From the NCBI RefSeq assembly GCF_005490985.1, contig NZ_CP027869.1, forward strand, positions 2,294,001 to 2,358,000: a DNA stretch of 64,000 nucleotides. The letters are read 5' to 3'. The notes beneath the pieces are model-generated. The model had not been told where the DNA came from and did not search any database. It saw only the letters and a list, made by a program, of their open reading frames with translations. Positions 35,135 to 44,269 of this stretch are shown here, piece by piece. How positions within the stretch are numbered: the stretch's first letter is position 1; every line of letters starts with the position of its first letter. Source of the stretch: Curtobacterium sp. SGAir0471 (lineage in GTDB: Bacteria > Actinomycetota > Actinomycetes > Actinomycetales > Microbacteriaceae). A program made the position numbers and the translations under genes.

Positions 35135-36928
35135 GTGAGCGAGACCACCGTCCACCACCACCAGCACGACATCGTCATCATCGGCGCGGGCGGTGCCGGC
35201 ATGCGTGCCGCCATCGAAGCCGGCCCGAAGGCGAAGACGGCCGTCATCTCGAAGCTCTACCCGACACGCTCGCACACCGGTGCGGCCCAGGGCGGCATGG
35301 CCGCGGCCCTGGCGAACGTGGAGGAGGACTCGTGGGAGTGGCACACCTTCGACACGATCAAGGGCGGTGACTACCTGGTCGACCAGGACGCCGCCGAGAT
35401 CCTGGCGAAGGAGGCGATCGACGCCGTCATCGACCTCGAGAACATGGGCCTGCCGTTCAACCGCACACCCGAGGGCAAGATCGACCAGCGGCGCTTCGGC
35501 GGCCACACCCGTGACCACGGCAAGGCGCCCGTCCGCCGGGCCTGCTACGCCGCCGACCGCACGGGTCACATGATCCTGCAGACGCTGTTCCAGAACTGCG
35601 TGAAGCTCGGTGTCGAGTTCCACAACGAGTTCTACGCGCTCGACCTCGTCATGGTGGACGTCACGGGCGACGACGGTGTCACCCGCCAGCAGCCCGCCGG
35701 TGTCGTGGCCTACGAGCTCGCGACCGGCGAGCTGCACGTCTTCCACGCCAAGGCCGTGATCTTCGCGACCGGTGGGTTCGGCAAGATGTTCAAGACCACG
35801 TCGAACGCCCACACGCTGACCGGCGACGGCGTCGGCATCGTGTGGCGGAAGCGCCTGCCGCTCGAGGACATGGAGTTCTTCCAGTTCCACCCGACCGGTC
35901 TCGCCGGCCTCGGCATCCTGCTCACCGAGGGGGCCCGCGGTGAGGGCGCGATCCTCCGCAACGCCTCGGGTGAGCGCTTCATGGAGCGGTACGCCCCGAC
36001 CATCAAGGACCTCGCGCCGCGCGACATCGTCGCCCGGTGCATGGTGCAGGAGGTCGCCGAGGGTCGTGGTGCCGGACCGAACAAGGACTACGTGCTCCTC
36101 GACTGCACGCACCTCGGTGCCGAGGTCCTCGAGACGAAGCTCCCGGACATCACCGAGTTCGCCCGCACCTACCTCGGTGTCGACCCGGTCGTCGAGCCGG
36201 TGCCCGTCATGCCGACCGCGCACTACGCGATGGGCGGCATCCCGACGAACACCAACGCCGAGGTCCTGTACGACAACACGACCGTCGTGCCCGGCCTGTA
36301 CGCCGCCGGGGAGTGTGCCTGCGTCTCCGTGCACGGCTCGAACCGCCTCGGCACGAACTCGCTGCTCGACATCAACGTCTTCGGCAAGCGCTCCGGCAAC
36401 AACGCCGCCGAGTGGGTGCAGACCGCCGAGTTCCTCCCCCTGCCCGAGGACCCGGCCGCCGGTGTCCGCGGGATGCTCGACCAGCTCCGCGCGTCGACCG
36501 GCACCGAGCGGATCGCCGTCCTCCGCAAGGAGCTGCAGGAGGAGATGGACAGGAACGCGCAGGTGTTCCGCACCGACGAGTCGCTCGCGAAGATGACCGA
36601 GACGATCCACCAACTCCGCGAGCGGTACCTGAACATCGCCGTGCAGGACAAGGGCAAGCGCTTCAACACCGACCTGCTCGAGGCGGTCGAGCTCGGGTTC
36701 CTGCTCGACCTGGCCGAGGTGGTCGTGTTCTCCGCCCGGAACCGCAAGGAGAGCCGGGGCGGCCACATGCGCGACGACTACCCGAAGCGCGACGACGAGA
36801 ACTACATGCAGCACACCATGGCGTACCTGACGGGCGACCCGCACTCGTCACTCGCCGACGACCACATCACACTCGACTGGAAGCCCGTCGTCGTGACGCG
36901 GTACGAGCCGATGGAGAGGAAGTACTGA
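35135..36928 (+). CDS. sdhA: Succinate dehydrogenase flavoprotein subunit
   Basis: The 597-residue subunit oxidises succinate to fumarate in the TCA cycle and passes electrons to SdhB. It has the FAD motif [18 protein letters not shown], the covalent FAD histidine at residue 47 in [10 protein letters not shown], and [20 protein letters not shown] for substrate binding. The start is the GTG at 35135. The stop overlaps sdhB by one base (TGATG). Confidence 0.96.
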   Translation: MSETTVHHHQHDIVIIGAGGAGMRAAIEAGPKAKTAVISKLYPTRSHTGAAQGGMAAALANVEEDSWEWHTFDTIKGGDYLVDQDAAEILAKEAIDAVIDLENMGLPFNRTPEGKIDQRRFGGHTRDHGKAPVRRACYAADRTGHMILQTLFQNCVKLGVEFHNEFYALDLVMVDVTGDDGVTRQQPAGVVAYELATGELHVFHAKAVIFATGGFGKMFKTTSNAHTLTGDGVGIVWRKRLPLEDMEFFQFHPTGLAGLGILLTEGARGEGAILRNASGERFMERYAPTIKDLAPRDIVARCMVQEVAEGRGAGPNKDYVLLDCTHLGAEVLETKLPDITEFARTYLGVDPVVEPVPVMPTAHYAMGGIPTNTNAEVLYDNTTVVPGLYAAGECACVSVHGSNRLGTNSLLDINVFGKRSGNNAAEWVQTAEFLPLPEDPAAGVRGMLDQLRASTGTERIAVLRKELQEEMDRNAQVFRTDESLAKMTETIHQLRERYLNIAVQDKGKRFNTDLLEAVELGFLLDLAEVVVFSARNRKESRGGHMRDDYPKRDDENYMQHTMAYLTGDPHSSLADDHITLDWKPVVVTRYEPMERKY

Positions 36929-37701
36929 TGACCGACACCCTGGTCTCCGACAGCCCGCGCACCGACACCGTGCAGAGCGCTCCTCCCGGATCGTTCCCGG
37001 TCACGATCATCGTCCGCCGGTTCGACCCGGACGTCGACGACGAGCCGCGCTGGCAGGACTTCGACGTGATGATGCTCCCGACGGACCGCATCCTCGATGC
37101 CCTGCACCAGATCAAGTGGGAGCAGGACGGTTCGCTGACGTTCCGACGGTCCTGCGCGCACGGCGTCTGCGGCTCGGACGCGATGCGCATCAACGGCCGC
37201 AACCGGCTCGCCTGCAAGACCCTGATCAAGGACCTCGACGTGTCGAAGCCGATCTACGTCGAGGCGATCAAGGGCCTGCCGCTCGAGAAGGACCTCGTCG
37301 TGGACATGGAGCCGTTCTTCCAGTCCTACCGCGAGGTCCAGCCGTTCCTGCAGGCGTCGAGCAAGCCGGAGAAGGGCAAGGAGCGCGTGCAGTCCGTCGC
37401 CGACCGCGCCCGCTTCGACGACACGACCAAGTGCATCCTGTGCGCCGCGTGCACCTCGTCGTGCCCGGTGTTCTGGACCGACGGTCAGTACTTCGGCCCG
37501 GCGGCGATCGTCAACGCGCACCGCTTCATCTTCGACTCCCGCGACGACGCCTCGAACGTGCGCCTCGACATCCTCAACGACAAGGAGGGCGTGTGGCGCT
37601 GCCGCACGACCTTCAACTGCACCGACGCGTGCCCGCGCGGCATCCAGGTGACGAAGGCGATCTCCGAGGTCAAGCAGGCGATCATGCGCGGCGGCGCGTG
37701 A
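36928..37701 (+). CDS. sdhB: Succinate dehydrogenase iron-sulfur subunit
   Basis: The 257-residue subunit carries three iron-sulfur clusters. The 2Fe-2S ligands lie in RSCAHGVCGSDAMRING and the later Cys in NRLACKTL. The 4Fe-4S and 3Fe-4S ligands lie in CILCAACTSSCPV and CTDACPRGI. All cysteines are present. It links SdhA to the SdhCD membrane anchor and closes the operon. Confidence 0.96.
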   Translation: MTDTLVSDSPRTDTVQSAPPGSFPVTIIVRRFDPDVDDEPRWQDFDVMMLPTDRILDALHQIKWEQDGSLTFRRSCAHGVCGSDAMRINGRNRLACKTLIKDLDVSKPIYVEAIKGLPLEKDLVVDMEPFFQSYREVQPFLQASSKPEKGKERVQSVADRARFDDTTKCILCAACTSSCPVFWTDGQYFGPAAIVNAHRFIFDSRDDASNVRLDILNDKEGVWRCRTTFNCTDACPRGIQVTKAISEVKQAIMRGGA

Positions 37702-37770
37702 GCCGTCCGACTCGGCGGCAGCGCGGTCGGCGCACGGCGGTGTCTCGGCGAACGGCATGCATGCGGCCGG

Positions 37771-37776
37771 TAGGCT
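37771..37776 (+). promoter_or_regulatory. -10 box TAGGCT of the TNT-domain gene
   Basis: TAGGCT ends seven bases before the ATG at 37784, consistent with a leaderless transcript. A GCATGCATGC palindrome lies just upstream at 37755-37764. Confidence 0.5.
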
Positions 37777-37783
37777 CGCGCGC

Positions 37784-38428
37784 ATGACGTTCGCGGAGAC
37801 CCGCCCCATCCTCGACCAGCTCGGCTACACGATCCGGTACGTGCAGCTGCCGGGCGAGACGCTGTCCGAGCCGCCGGTGGAGGGCGCCCTCCGCGTCGTC
37901 CCGACCGAGACGCACGGCGACTTCGCGCTCGAGGTCGTCGACTACGGCACCGCACGCCGCCTCGCCACCGCCCGTGGCGAGGAGGACGCGGTCGAGATGC
38001 TCCGCCGCTTCCTGAACCGCGCCTTCCCCGCGCCGCGGGACGTCCCGCGACACGAACTCGACGGGCTCCGTGACCGTGCGGCGTCGAGCTACCCGCAGCT
38101 CGCGCAGCAGGTCCACCAGGCCGGCCCGCAGGGGCTCACCATCCAGGTCCCCGCCGGTGTCCCGGTGGACCGCGTGGGCGGTCCCGACGGCTACCTGCTG
38201 CACCCGCTCGACACGCCGCTCCCCCAGCGCTCGCTGCCGCCGCACGTGGCGGCGGCTCCCGAGGTGCACCGCTACGTCGTCGACCGCCCGTTCCTGGTGA
38301 CGGTGACCTTCGTGCAGCCCTGGTTCGACCAGCCGGGAGGCGCGCTCCGGTTCGCGACGGCCGATCCGTCCGTCACGGTGCGCGACCTGGTCGTGGACGG
38401 TTCGCTGGTCCGCCTCCGGGTGGTCTGA
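37784..38428 (+). CDS. TNT-domain protein (NAD glycohydrolase-type toxin fold)
   Basis: The 214-residue protein has no signal peptide or membrane segment. Residues 1-112 are an unrecognised domain (FALEVVDYGTARRLATARG). Residues 125-212 match the TNT (tuberculosis necrotizing toxin, DUF4237) pattern: VDRVGGPDGYLLHPL, PLPQRSLPP (Arg149), YVVDRPF, PWFDQPGGALRFA (Gln183) and a final VTVRDLVVDGSLVRL. The Arg and Gln correspond to the residues needed for NAD+ cleavage in CpnT. No immunity gene is adjacent. It may be an intracellular enzyme rather than an exported toxin. Confidence 0.72.
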   Translation: MTFAETRPILDQLGYTIRYVQLPGETLSEPPVEGALRVVPTETHGDFALEVVDYGTARRLATARGEEDAVEMLRRFLNRAFPAPRDVPRHELDGLRDRAASSYPQLAQQVHQAGPQGLTIQVPAGVPVDRVGGPDGYLLHPLDTPLPQRSLPPHVAAAPEVHRYVVDRPFLVTVTFVQPWFDQPGGALRFATADPSVTVRDLVVDGSLVRLRVV

Positions 38429-38458
38429 GCCTCCGCTCACACTCCTGCCATGACGGAG

Positions 38459-38484
38459 CGGCCCACCCCTGACGGGGTGGGCCG
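38459..38484. terminator. Bidirectional hairpin terminator
   Basis: CGGCCCACCCC (38459-38469) pairs perfectly with 38474-38484 over a 4-base loop, followed by TTCCGT. It separates the convergent TNT and DUF805 genes. Confidence 0.75.
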
Positions 38485-38504
38485 TTCCGTCGTGTCCGGA
38501 TCGA

Positions 38505-39068
38505 TCAGGCCTGCGGGCGCGATGCGTCCGGGCGGTCGTACTGCGCGCCGGTGGGGCTCGGCTCGAGACACCCGAAGACGATCCCGGCGACTCCGGCCGC
38601 GAAGGAGATCAGCCAGAAGGGACCGGCGAGACCGGCGTCGTGCACGCGGCGCCACCCGAGCGCGAGGGAGGGGACGAACGTCGCCAGTCCCCACAGCCCG
38701 AGGAGACCGACGAACAGCAGCGCGACCCCCGGGAAGCCGCTCGTCGCGGTCGTGGTGCCGTACTCGTCGGTCGTGGTGGCGCCGGCCGCCCAGACGATGA
38801 TGGAGACGATGTAGCCGCCGAACAGGATCGTCACCACGATCGCGTTCGCCAGGTACCACCACCAGAACTCGCTGCGGCTCGCGCGTCCGTCGAAGCGGGC
38901 GTACTTCTTCCAGAACCGGACGAAGGCATCGAGGAACCCGGCGCCGTACCAGGGTGCCCACAGCGGCGGGGCGCCACCGGCGTCCGTCGGGATCGGCTGC
39001 TGTCGGTACTGCGGGTAGGGCTGGCCGTACGGCTGCGGCTGCTGGCCACGCTGTTCGTCGTCACTCAC
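38505..39068 (-). CDS. DUF805 membrane protein
   Basis: The 187-residue protein has a Gln/Pro/Tyr-rich cytoplasmic N-terminus of about 50 residues. The DUF805 core follows: FWKKYARFDGRASRSEFWWW, several membrane segments and LALGWRRVHDAGLAGPFW. The GTG start overlaps the stop of its upstream paralogue (GTGA). DUF805 function is unknown. Confidence 0.85.
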   Translation of the reverse strand: MSDDEQRGQQPQPYGQPYPQYRQQPIPTDAGGAPPLWAPWYGAGFLDAFVRFWKKYARFDGRASRSEFWWWYLANAIVVTILFGGYIVSIIVWAAGATTTDEYGTTTATSGFPGVALLFVGLLGLWGLATFVPSLALGWRRVHDAGLAGPFWLISFAAGVAGIVFGCLEPSPTGAQYDRPDASRPQA

Positions 39069-39694
39069 CGTGCCCCCTCCAGCCGATCGAACCGCGCACC
39101 CCTGGGGTTGGGTCCGAGGAGGTAGAAGACGATCAGTGCGATCCCGCCGAAGAAGGGGATCAGGCCGAAAAAGAAGAACGGGCCCGCCAGGTTTGCGTCG
39201 TGCAGTCGTCGCCATGCCAGCGCGATCGAGGGCAGCAGGATCGACAGGCCCCAGAGCGAGCCGACGTACCCCATGACCAGGAACAACACGGAAGGCTCGG
39301 AGACGACGGTCTCCGCACCGGTCGGCGTCACGTACGTCTCGCGACCGGACTGCGCGAAGCCGATACCCCAGATCACTCCCAGGACGACGGAGATCGCGAC
39401 GTTCCAGAGGTACACCCACCAGAACTCGCTGCGGCTTGCGCGCCCATCGAAGCGGACGTACTTCTTCCAGTAACGCGCGTACGCCTGGACGGGACCGATG
39501 CCGTACCAGGGTGCCCAGAGCGGAGGGCGCCCGTCCGGTCCCACCGGCGCCGTACGCTCGAACAGCGCCTGGCCCTGCGGTCGGAACTGCGGCGGCTGGT
39601 CGTACTGCGTCTGCTGGTACTGCGGCTGCTGGTACTGCGGTGCCGACGGTGGGCCCGTCGGTCCCGGTCGATCGGACGGTCGTTGCTCGCTCAC
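39065..39694 (-). CDS. DUF805 membrane protein (tandem paralogue)
   Basis: The 209-residue protein has a Gln/Tyr-rich N-terminus of about 70 residues (QYQQPQYQQTQYDQPPQF), then YWKKYVRFDGRASRSEFWW and IALAWRRLHDANLAGPFFF. The GTG at 39694 follows a GAGGGGG site; the longer frame to 39742 is less likely. It is clearly a duplicate of the next gene. Confidence 0.85.
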   Translation of the reverse strand: MSEQRPSDRPGPTGPPSAPQYQQPQYQQTQYDQPPQFRPQGQALFERTAPVGPDGRPPLWAPWYGIGPVQAYARYWKKYVRFDGRASRSEFWWVYLWNVAISVVLGVIWGIGFAQSGRETYVTPTGAETVVSEPSVLFLVMGYVGSLWGLSILLPSIALAWRRLHDANLAGPFFFFGLIPFFGGIALIVFYLLGPNPRGARFDRLEGAR

Positions 39695-39758
39695 GTGATC
39701 CCCCTCGTGGTGTTCGGTCGTGCGACGTACCCGTCGAGTCAACCAGAACCGAGTGCGC

Positions 39759-40691
39759 TCACGGGATCAGCGCGAGCTTGCCGCCCGGGTGCTGCGACTC
39801 GAGCAGCTCCGCCGCCTCCTTCGCCTCGGCCAGGGGGAACGTCCGGGCCACCGGTACCTCGAGCTCCCCTGCTGCGGCGAGGTCGACCAGTCGCTGGCGC
39901 ACCGAGTCGCGGAACGCCTTGCTCTCCGGCTGGCTGCCGCCGACCGCGGGGAAGCCGTCCTGCTGCGCGCGGCCGAAGGCCGCGATCGTCACGATGCGGG
40001 GACGGTCAGCCACGAGTGCCAGCGAGACGTCGACTGCCTCGTCCGTGCCGACACAGTCCAGTGCCACGTCGATGCCGGAGGGTGCGAGCTCACGGATGCG
40101 CGCCTCCAGGCCGTCGCCGTACGCGACCCACTCGCCACCGAAGCGACGGACGGTGTCGGCATTGCGTTCGGAGGCGGTGCCGATCACGCGGGTGCCGAGC
40201 GGGCGGAGGAGCTGCAGGACTGCGACGCCGACCGCGCCGGACGCACCGTGCACCAGGACGGTGTCGCGTCCCTCGGCACGGGTGACGCGGATCATGTCGG
40301 CCGCGGTCGTCCCGGCGAGCAGCAGGTTCGCGGCCTGGGCGTGGTCGAGCGACGTCGGCTTGGCGAAGACGTCGGCAGCGGGCACGGTGATGCGCTCGGC
40401 CCAGCCGCCCTCGACGCGGAAGGCGAGGACCTCGTCGCCGACCGCTCCCCCGCCCGAGGCGATCTCGGTGTCGGGGCCGATCGCACTGAGCACGCCGGAG
40501 ACCTCGTAGCCGACCGGGATCGGCAGGTCCGACGGGTCCCCCTGCCGGGTGTGCTTCGTGTCGGCGGGGTTCATGCCCGCGGCGCGGACGTCGATGGTGA
40601 CCTCGCCGGTGCCGGGGGCGGGCACCTCGGTGTCGACGTACTCGAGGACCTCGCTGCCGCCGAACGCGGGGGCGACCCAGTGCTTCGTCAT
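39759..40691 (-). CDS. Zinc-independent quinone oxidoreductase (MDR family)
   Basis: The 310-residue NADPH-dependent medium-chain reductase has the N-terminal GroES-like fold (GSEVLEYVDTEVPAPGTGEV, AGMNPADTKHTRQG). It also has the nucleotide-binding segment VLVHGASGAVGVAVLQLL. The zinc ligands of alcohol dehydrogenases are absent, as expected for the QOR group. No neighbour hints at a particular substrate. Confidence 0.85.
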   Translation of the reverse strand: MTKHWVAPAFGGSEVLEYVDTEVPAPGTGEVTIDVRAAGMNPADTKHTRQGDPSDLPIPVGYEVSGVLSAIGPDTEIASGGGAVGDEVLAFRVEGGWAERITVPAADVFAKPTSLDHAQAANLLLAGTTAADMIRVTRAEGRDTVLVHGASGAVGVAVLQLLRPLGTRVIGTASERNADTVRRFGGEWVAYGDGLEARIRELAPSGIDVALDCVGTDEAVDVSLALVADRPRIVTIAAFGRAQQDGFPAVGGSQPESKAFRDSVRQRLVDLAAAGELEVPVARTFPLAEAKEAAELLESQHPGGKLALIP

Positions 40692-40756
40692 GCGGTGGAC
40701 GGTACGCCGCGGGGCTGGCCCGCCCTCAGGTCCGGGTGACACCGCGCCGCGACGCC

Positions 40757-40794
40757 GGCGTCTCGCCGCGACGACGCCCGATCGGCGAGACGCC
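40757..40794. repeat. Hairpin upstream of the quinone oxidoreductase gene
   Basis: GGCGTCTCGCCG (40757-40768) pairs perfectly with 40783-40794 across 14 bases. It stands just before a 19-base tandem repeat that reuses the word GCGTCTCGC. Confidence 0.65.
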
Positions 40795-40811
40795 GCCGGA
40801 TCCGACGGCGT

Positions 40812-40868
40812 CTCGCGGGGAGCGCGGCGCCTCGCGGGGAGCGCGGCGCCTCGCGGGGAGCGCGGCGT
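40812..40868. repeat. Perfect 19-base tandem repeat, three units
   Basis: CTCGCGGGGAGCGCGGCGC starts at 40812, 40831 and 40850; the third unit differs only in its last base. It is in the 257-base gap between the quinone oxidoreductase and mtlD, which holds no gene. Confidence 0.85.
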
Positions 40869-40878
40869 CTCACCGGGA

Positions 40879-40922
40879 CGGACGGGAGGCGCGGTGCCAG
40901 CCGGCACCGCGCCTCCAGGACG
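40879..40922. repeat. Palindromic element copy B
   Basis: It starts CGGACGGGAGGC and has a perfect 14-base-pair stem (40885-40898 with 40903-40916, 4-base loop). The outermost right arm differs (CCTCCAGGACG). It lies 27 bases after the mtlD stop and can act as its terminator. Confidence 0.8.
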
Positions 40923-40948
40923 TCGTGTGGTCGCGTCGTGTGGTCGCC

Positions 40949-42103
40949 TCAGGCGCGCGCGGAGCGCACCCGGTCGGCGAACGCCGCGTGCAGCGGATGC
41001 TCGGCGTCGAGCCCGGTGATCTCGGTCGCCACGTCGGCGTCCGAGCGGTCCGAGCGCAGGAGCTGCTGCAGCTCGACGCTCTGCTCGTCGTCGGCGACGT
41101 CGAAGCGCAGGGCAGCGCCCATCGCGTCGAGCAGCGCGGTCGGCTCGGTGCCGTCCTCGGCGAGGGCGGCGGCGGGCGAGACGAAGCGCTCGTCCCGCGA
41201 CAGCTTGCGGAGCGGCTGCCGACCGACGCGGGTGACCGTGTCGGGCAGGTGCGGATTCTCGAAGCGACCGATGATCGCCTGGACGTAGGAGCGGTGCACC
41301 TCGGGGTCGAGCTCGTGCCGGCGGACCAGCAGGTCGCTCGTCTCGGCGAGCACCGACTCGAGCTCGGAGCGCACGGCCGGGATCCCGATGGCGTCCGAGA
41401 TCTTGTCCGCGCCGGCGAGGAACCCGTGGTACGCGACGGTGGCGTGCCCGGTGTTCACCGTGAAGAGCTTCCGCTCGATGGATGCCGCGAGCCCGTCGAC
41501 GTAGTGCGCGCCGGGGATCTCCGGCTCGGACCCGCCGAACGGGGTGCGGTCGATGGCCCACTCGAAGTAGGTCTCGACCGTGACGTCGAGACCGGCACCC
41601 TCGGGCTGGGCCGGGACGATCCGGTCGACGGCGGTGTTCGCGAAGACCGCCTTGGCCAGGGCCTCGTCGCGCGAGTCGGCCGGGAGTGCCTCGACGATGA
41701 ACTCCCGCAGGCGGTCGGTGGCGTTGATCGCGTTCTCGCAGGCCATCACGGCGAGCGGGGCGGCGTCGGCGTCACGCTGCTGGAGCGCCTTCGCGATGAC
41801 CGGGGCGATGAACTTCAGGACCGTCGGGCCGACGGCGCAGGTGACGACGTCGGCAGCGGCGACCTCGGCGACGACACCGGCCTCGTCCTGCGCGCTGTTC
41901 ACGGCGCGGAAGCCGGTGACCTCGTGGTCCTGGGCGCCCTGCCCGACCTCGTGCACGGTGTACGAGTCGGCAGCGGCGAGTGCGTCGATGAGCGGTGCGG
42001 CGACGTCGGCGAACACGACCTCGTAACCGGCCTCGTGGAGCAGGAGCCCGACGAAGCCGCGGCCGATGTTGCCGGCGCCGAAGTGGACGGCGGTCCCGGT
42101 CAC
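40949..42103 (-). CDS. mtlD: Mannitol-1-phosphate 5-dehydrogenase
   Basis: The 384-residue enzyme oxidises mannitol-1-phosphate to fructose-6-phosphate with NAD+. The N-terminus [20 protein letters not shown] binds NAD. The catalytic region shows [20 protein letters not shown]. The GTG at 42103 forms a GTGA overlap with the EIIA stop. It is the last gene of the mannitol operon. Confidence 0.94.
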   Translation of the reverse strand: MTGTAVHFGAGNIGRGFVGLLLHEAGYEVVFADVAAPLIDALAAADSYTVHEVGQGAQDHEVTGFRAVNSAQDEAGVVAEVAAADVVTCAVGPTVLKFIAPVIAKALQQRDADAAPLAVMACENAINATDRLREFIVEALPADSRDEALAKAVFANTAVDRIVPAQPEGAGLDVTVETYFEWAIDRTPFGGSEPEIPGAHYVDGLAASIERKLFTVNTGHATVAYHGFLAGADKISDAIGIPAVRSELESVLAETSDLLVRRHELDPEVHRSYVQAIIGRFENPHLPDTVTRVGRQPLRKLSRDERFVSPAAALAEDGTEPTALLDAMGAALRFDVADDEQSVELQQLLRSDRSDADVATEITGLDAEHPLHAAFADRVRSARA

Positions 42104-42537
42104 TCGTTGACCTCGCCGAGGATCGACAGGATCGCCGCGGTGTCCGGCGCGTCGGTCAGCTTCTGGACCTCGTCCTCGTCGGAGAACACGATCGCGATCT
42201 TGGACAGGATGTCGAGGTGCTCGTTGTTCACGCCGGCGATGCCCACGACGAAGCGCACGGGGTTGCCGTCCCAGTCGATCGGGGTGGCGTAGCGGATGAA
42301 CGAGAGCGCCGAGGACTTGATGGCGTCCTTGGCGTCGTTGGTGCCGTGCGGGATGGCGAGGAAGTTCCCCATGTAGGTCGAGACGCTCTTCTCGCGCTCG
42401 AGCATCGCCGGGTAGTAGTCCGCCGTGACCGCGCCCGCAGCCTCGAGGATCTCGGCCGCCTCCTTCATCGCCTCCGACTTGGTCGGGGCGGTGTCCTCGG
42501 TGTGGATGCGGATCTGGCTCTCCTGCAGGACGGGCAT
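42100..42537 (-). CDS. mtlF: Mannitol PTS EIIA component
   Basis: The 145-residue protein accepts phosphate from HPr on His64 in [11 protein letters not shown] and passes it to the IIB domain of Mtl[21 protein letters not shown] is typical of mannitol IIA. AGGAGA precedes the ATG at 42537. Confidence 0.93.
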   Translation of the reverse strand: MPVLQESQIRIHTEDTAPTKSEAMKEAAEILEAAGAVTADYYPAMLEREKSVSTYMGNFLAIPHGTNDAKDAIKSSALSFIRYATPIDWDGNPVRFVVGIAGVNNEHLDILSKIAIVFSDEDEVQKLTDAPDTAAILSILGEVNE

Positions 42538-42569
42538 CGGGGGTTCTCCTTGTTCTCGACGGACGTGGT

Positions 42570-42599
42570 GGAGGGGACGGGCTCGCACCCGTCCCCTCC
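42570..42599. terminator. Hairpin between mtlA and mtlF
   Basis: GGAGGGGACGGG (42570-42581) pairs perfectly with 42588-42599 over a 6-base loop. Being inside the operon, it may act as an attenuator or stabilise the mtlA message. Confidence 0.65.
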
Positions 42600-42613
42600 G
42601 ATACTGCACTTCG

Positions 42614-44167
42614 TTACTGGTTCTTGAGCTGGTCGACGACCTGGTCGTACTGCGGCGCGTTCATGAAGTTGCCGACCGACACGTGCTGTGCGTTCGGGTT
42701 CTTCTGCTTGGCGCGGTCCGTCAGCTCCTCCTGCGTGATGATCAGGTCCTCGGTGCCGTCGAGGTTCGCGATCGCCTTGTTGACGACCGTGACGCCCTCG
42801 ATGCCCGCCTTCTTGACCTTGTTGCGCAGGACGCTGGCGCCCATGGCGCTCGAGCCCATGCCGGCGTCGCAGGCGAACACGACGCTCTCGACGCGGGTCG
42901 CCGTCGCGGTGCCGGAGCCGACCCCACCGAAGGCGGCCTCGGTCTCCTCCTCCGAGCGCGGGGCGTTGTTGCCGAGCAGACCGGAGGTCGCGGCGTTCAC
43001 GTCGCGGCCCTTGTTGGCCTGGAGCTTCGCCATCGCGGCGCTCATGTCACCGCCGCCGTTCGCCAGGTCGCGCTTGCGGCTGGCGAGCAGGAAGAAGGAC
43101 GCCACCGCGAACGAGACCGCTGCGGAGAGGACGACCGACAGGATGACACCGACGTAGCTGTCCTTCGCCGTGGCGGTGAGGACGGCGATGATCGAACCGG
43201 GCGAGGCCGGGGCGACGAGGCCGGAGTGGAAGGCGACGTTGGTCGCGACACCGGTCGCACCACCGAGGATGACGGCGATGAAGAGGACCGGCTTCTGCAG
43301 CACGTACGGGAAGTAGATCTCGTGGATGCCGCCGAAGAACTGGATGAGGATCGCGCCGGGAGCGGTCGAGCGGGCGATGCCGACACCGAAGAAGGTGAAG
43401 GCGAGCAGGATGCCGAGACCGGGGCCGGGGTTCGCCTCGAGCAGGAACAGGATGCTCTTGCCGGACTCCTGGACCTGCTGCGCGCCGAGCTGGTCGAGCA
43501 CGCCGTGGTTGATTGCGTTGTTGAGGAAGAAGACCTTGGCGGGCTCGATGATGACGCTGGCGAGCGGCAGGAGCGAGCTGTCGACGAGGAACTTCACCGC
43601 GGCGCCGAGGCCCTCGGCGATGAGCTTGAACAGCGGCGCGAGCCAGAAGAAGCCGATGAGCGCGAGCACGAAGCCGAGGATGCCGGCCGCGTAGTTGTTC
43701 ACGAGCATCTCGAAGCCGGGCTTGATCTTGCCGTCCCAGATCTTGTCGATCTGCTTGATGAGCCATGCGCCGAGCGGGCCGCAGATCATCGCGCCGAGGA
43801 TCATGATCGTGCCGTTGGCGCCGATGATGACGCCCATCGCCATGATCGAGCCGACGACCGCGCCGCGGGTCTCGTAGATCATCCGGCCGCCCTGGAAGGC
43901 GATCGCGAGCGGGATGAGGTAGGTCAGGATCGGGCTGACGAGACCGATGTTGGCCACGCCGTTCGTCTCACCGAAGCCGCCGAGGACGCCGACGGGCGTC
44001 CAACCGGTCTCGATGAAGAACGCGGTGATGAGGCCCCACGCGATGAAGATCGCGATGTTCGGCATCACCATGCCGGAGAGGAACGTGCCGAACTTCTGGA
44101 CGGCGACGCGTGCGCCGCCCCGCGACTTCGCGGGGGCGTCGGGCGCTGCAACGGACGACGTTGTCAT
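42614..44167 (-). CDS. mtlA: Mannitol-specific PTS EIIBC component
   Basis: The 517-residue permease has the IIC domain first (residues 20-370) with MPNIAIFIAWGLITAFFIET, MICGPLGAWLIKQIDKIWDG and the substrate motif FFGGIHEIYFPYVL. An Ala/Gly-rich linker leads to the IIB domain with the phosphocysteine loop VVFACDAGMGSSAMGASVL. The IIA domain of E. coli MtlA is separate here (mtlF). It imports mannitol and phosphorylates it. Confidence 0.95.
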   Translation of the reverse strand: MTTSSVAAPDAPAKSRGGARVAVQKFGTFLSGMVMPNIAIFIAWGLITAFFIETGWTPVGVLGGFGETNGVANIGLVSPILTYLIPLAIAFQGGRMIYETRGAVVGSIMAMGVIIGANGTIMILGAMICGPLGAWLIKQIDKIWDGKIKPGFEMLVNNYAAGILGFVLALIGFFWLAPLFKLIAEGLGAAVKFLVDSSLLPLASVIIEPAKVFFLNNAINHGVLDQLGAQQVQESGKSILFLLEANPGPGLGILLAFTFFGVGIARSTAPGAILIQFFGGIHEIYFPYVLQKPVLFIAVILGGATGVATNVAFHSGLVAPASPGSIIAVLTATAKDSYVGVILSVVLSAAVSFAVASFFLLASRKRDLANGGGDMSAAMAKLQANKGRDVNAATSGLLGNNAPRSEEETEAAFGGVGSGTATATRVESVVFACDAGMGSSAMGASVLRNKVKKAGIEGVTVVNKAIANLDGTEDLIITQEELTDRAKQKNPNAQHVSVGNFMNAPQYDQVVDQLKNQ

Positions 44168-44212
44168 GTGCCTGGCTTTCTGTGAGGGGTGCTGCTGCGG
44201 TGTGAAGGGGTG

Positions 44213-44246
44213 CTGCGGTGGTGCGGGTACTGCGGTGGTGCGGGTG
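44213..44246. repeat. 17-base tandem repeat upstream of mtlA
   Basis: CTGCGGTGGTGCGGGTA at 44213 is followed directly by a copy at 44230 that differs in its last base. A decayed third unit starts at 44247. The gap 44168-44269 between ptsI and mtlA is built largely of such G/T-rich words. Confidence 0.7.
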
Positions 44247-44269
44247 CTGCGTGGGGTGGAGCGGTCGGG

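Noticed and set aside
40692..40948. CRISPR array suspected from repeated units
   Set aside because: The 19-base units are directly adjacent without spacers and there are only three; no cas genes are near.
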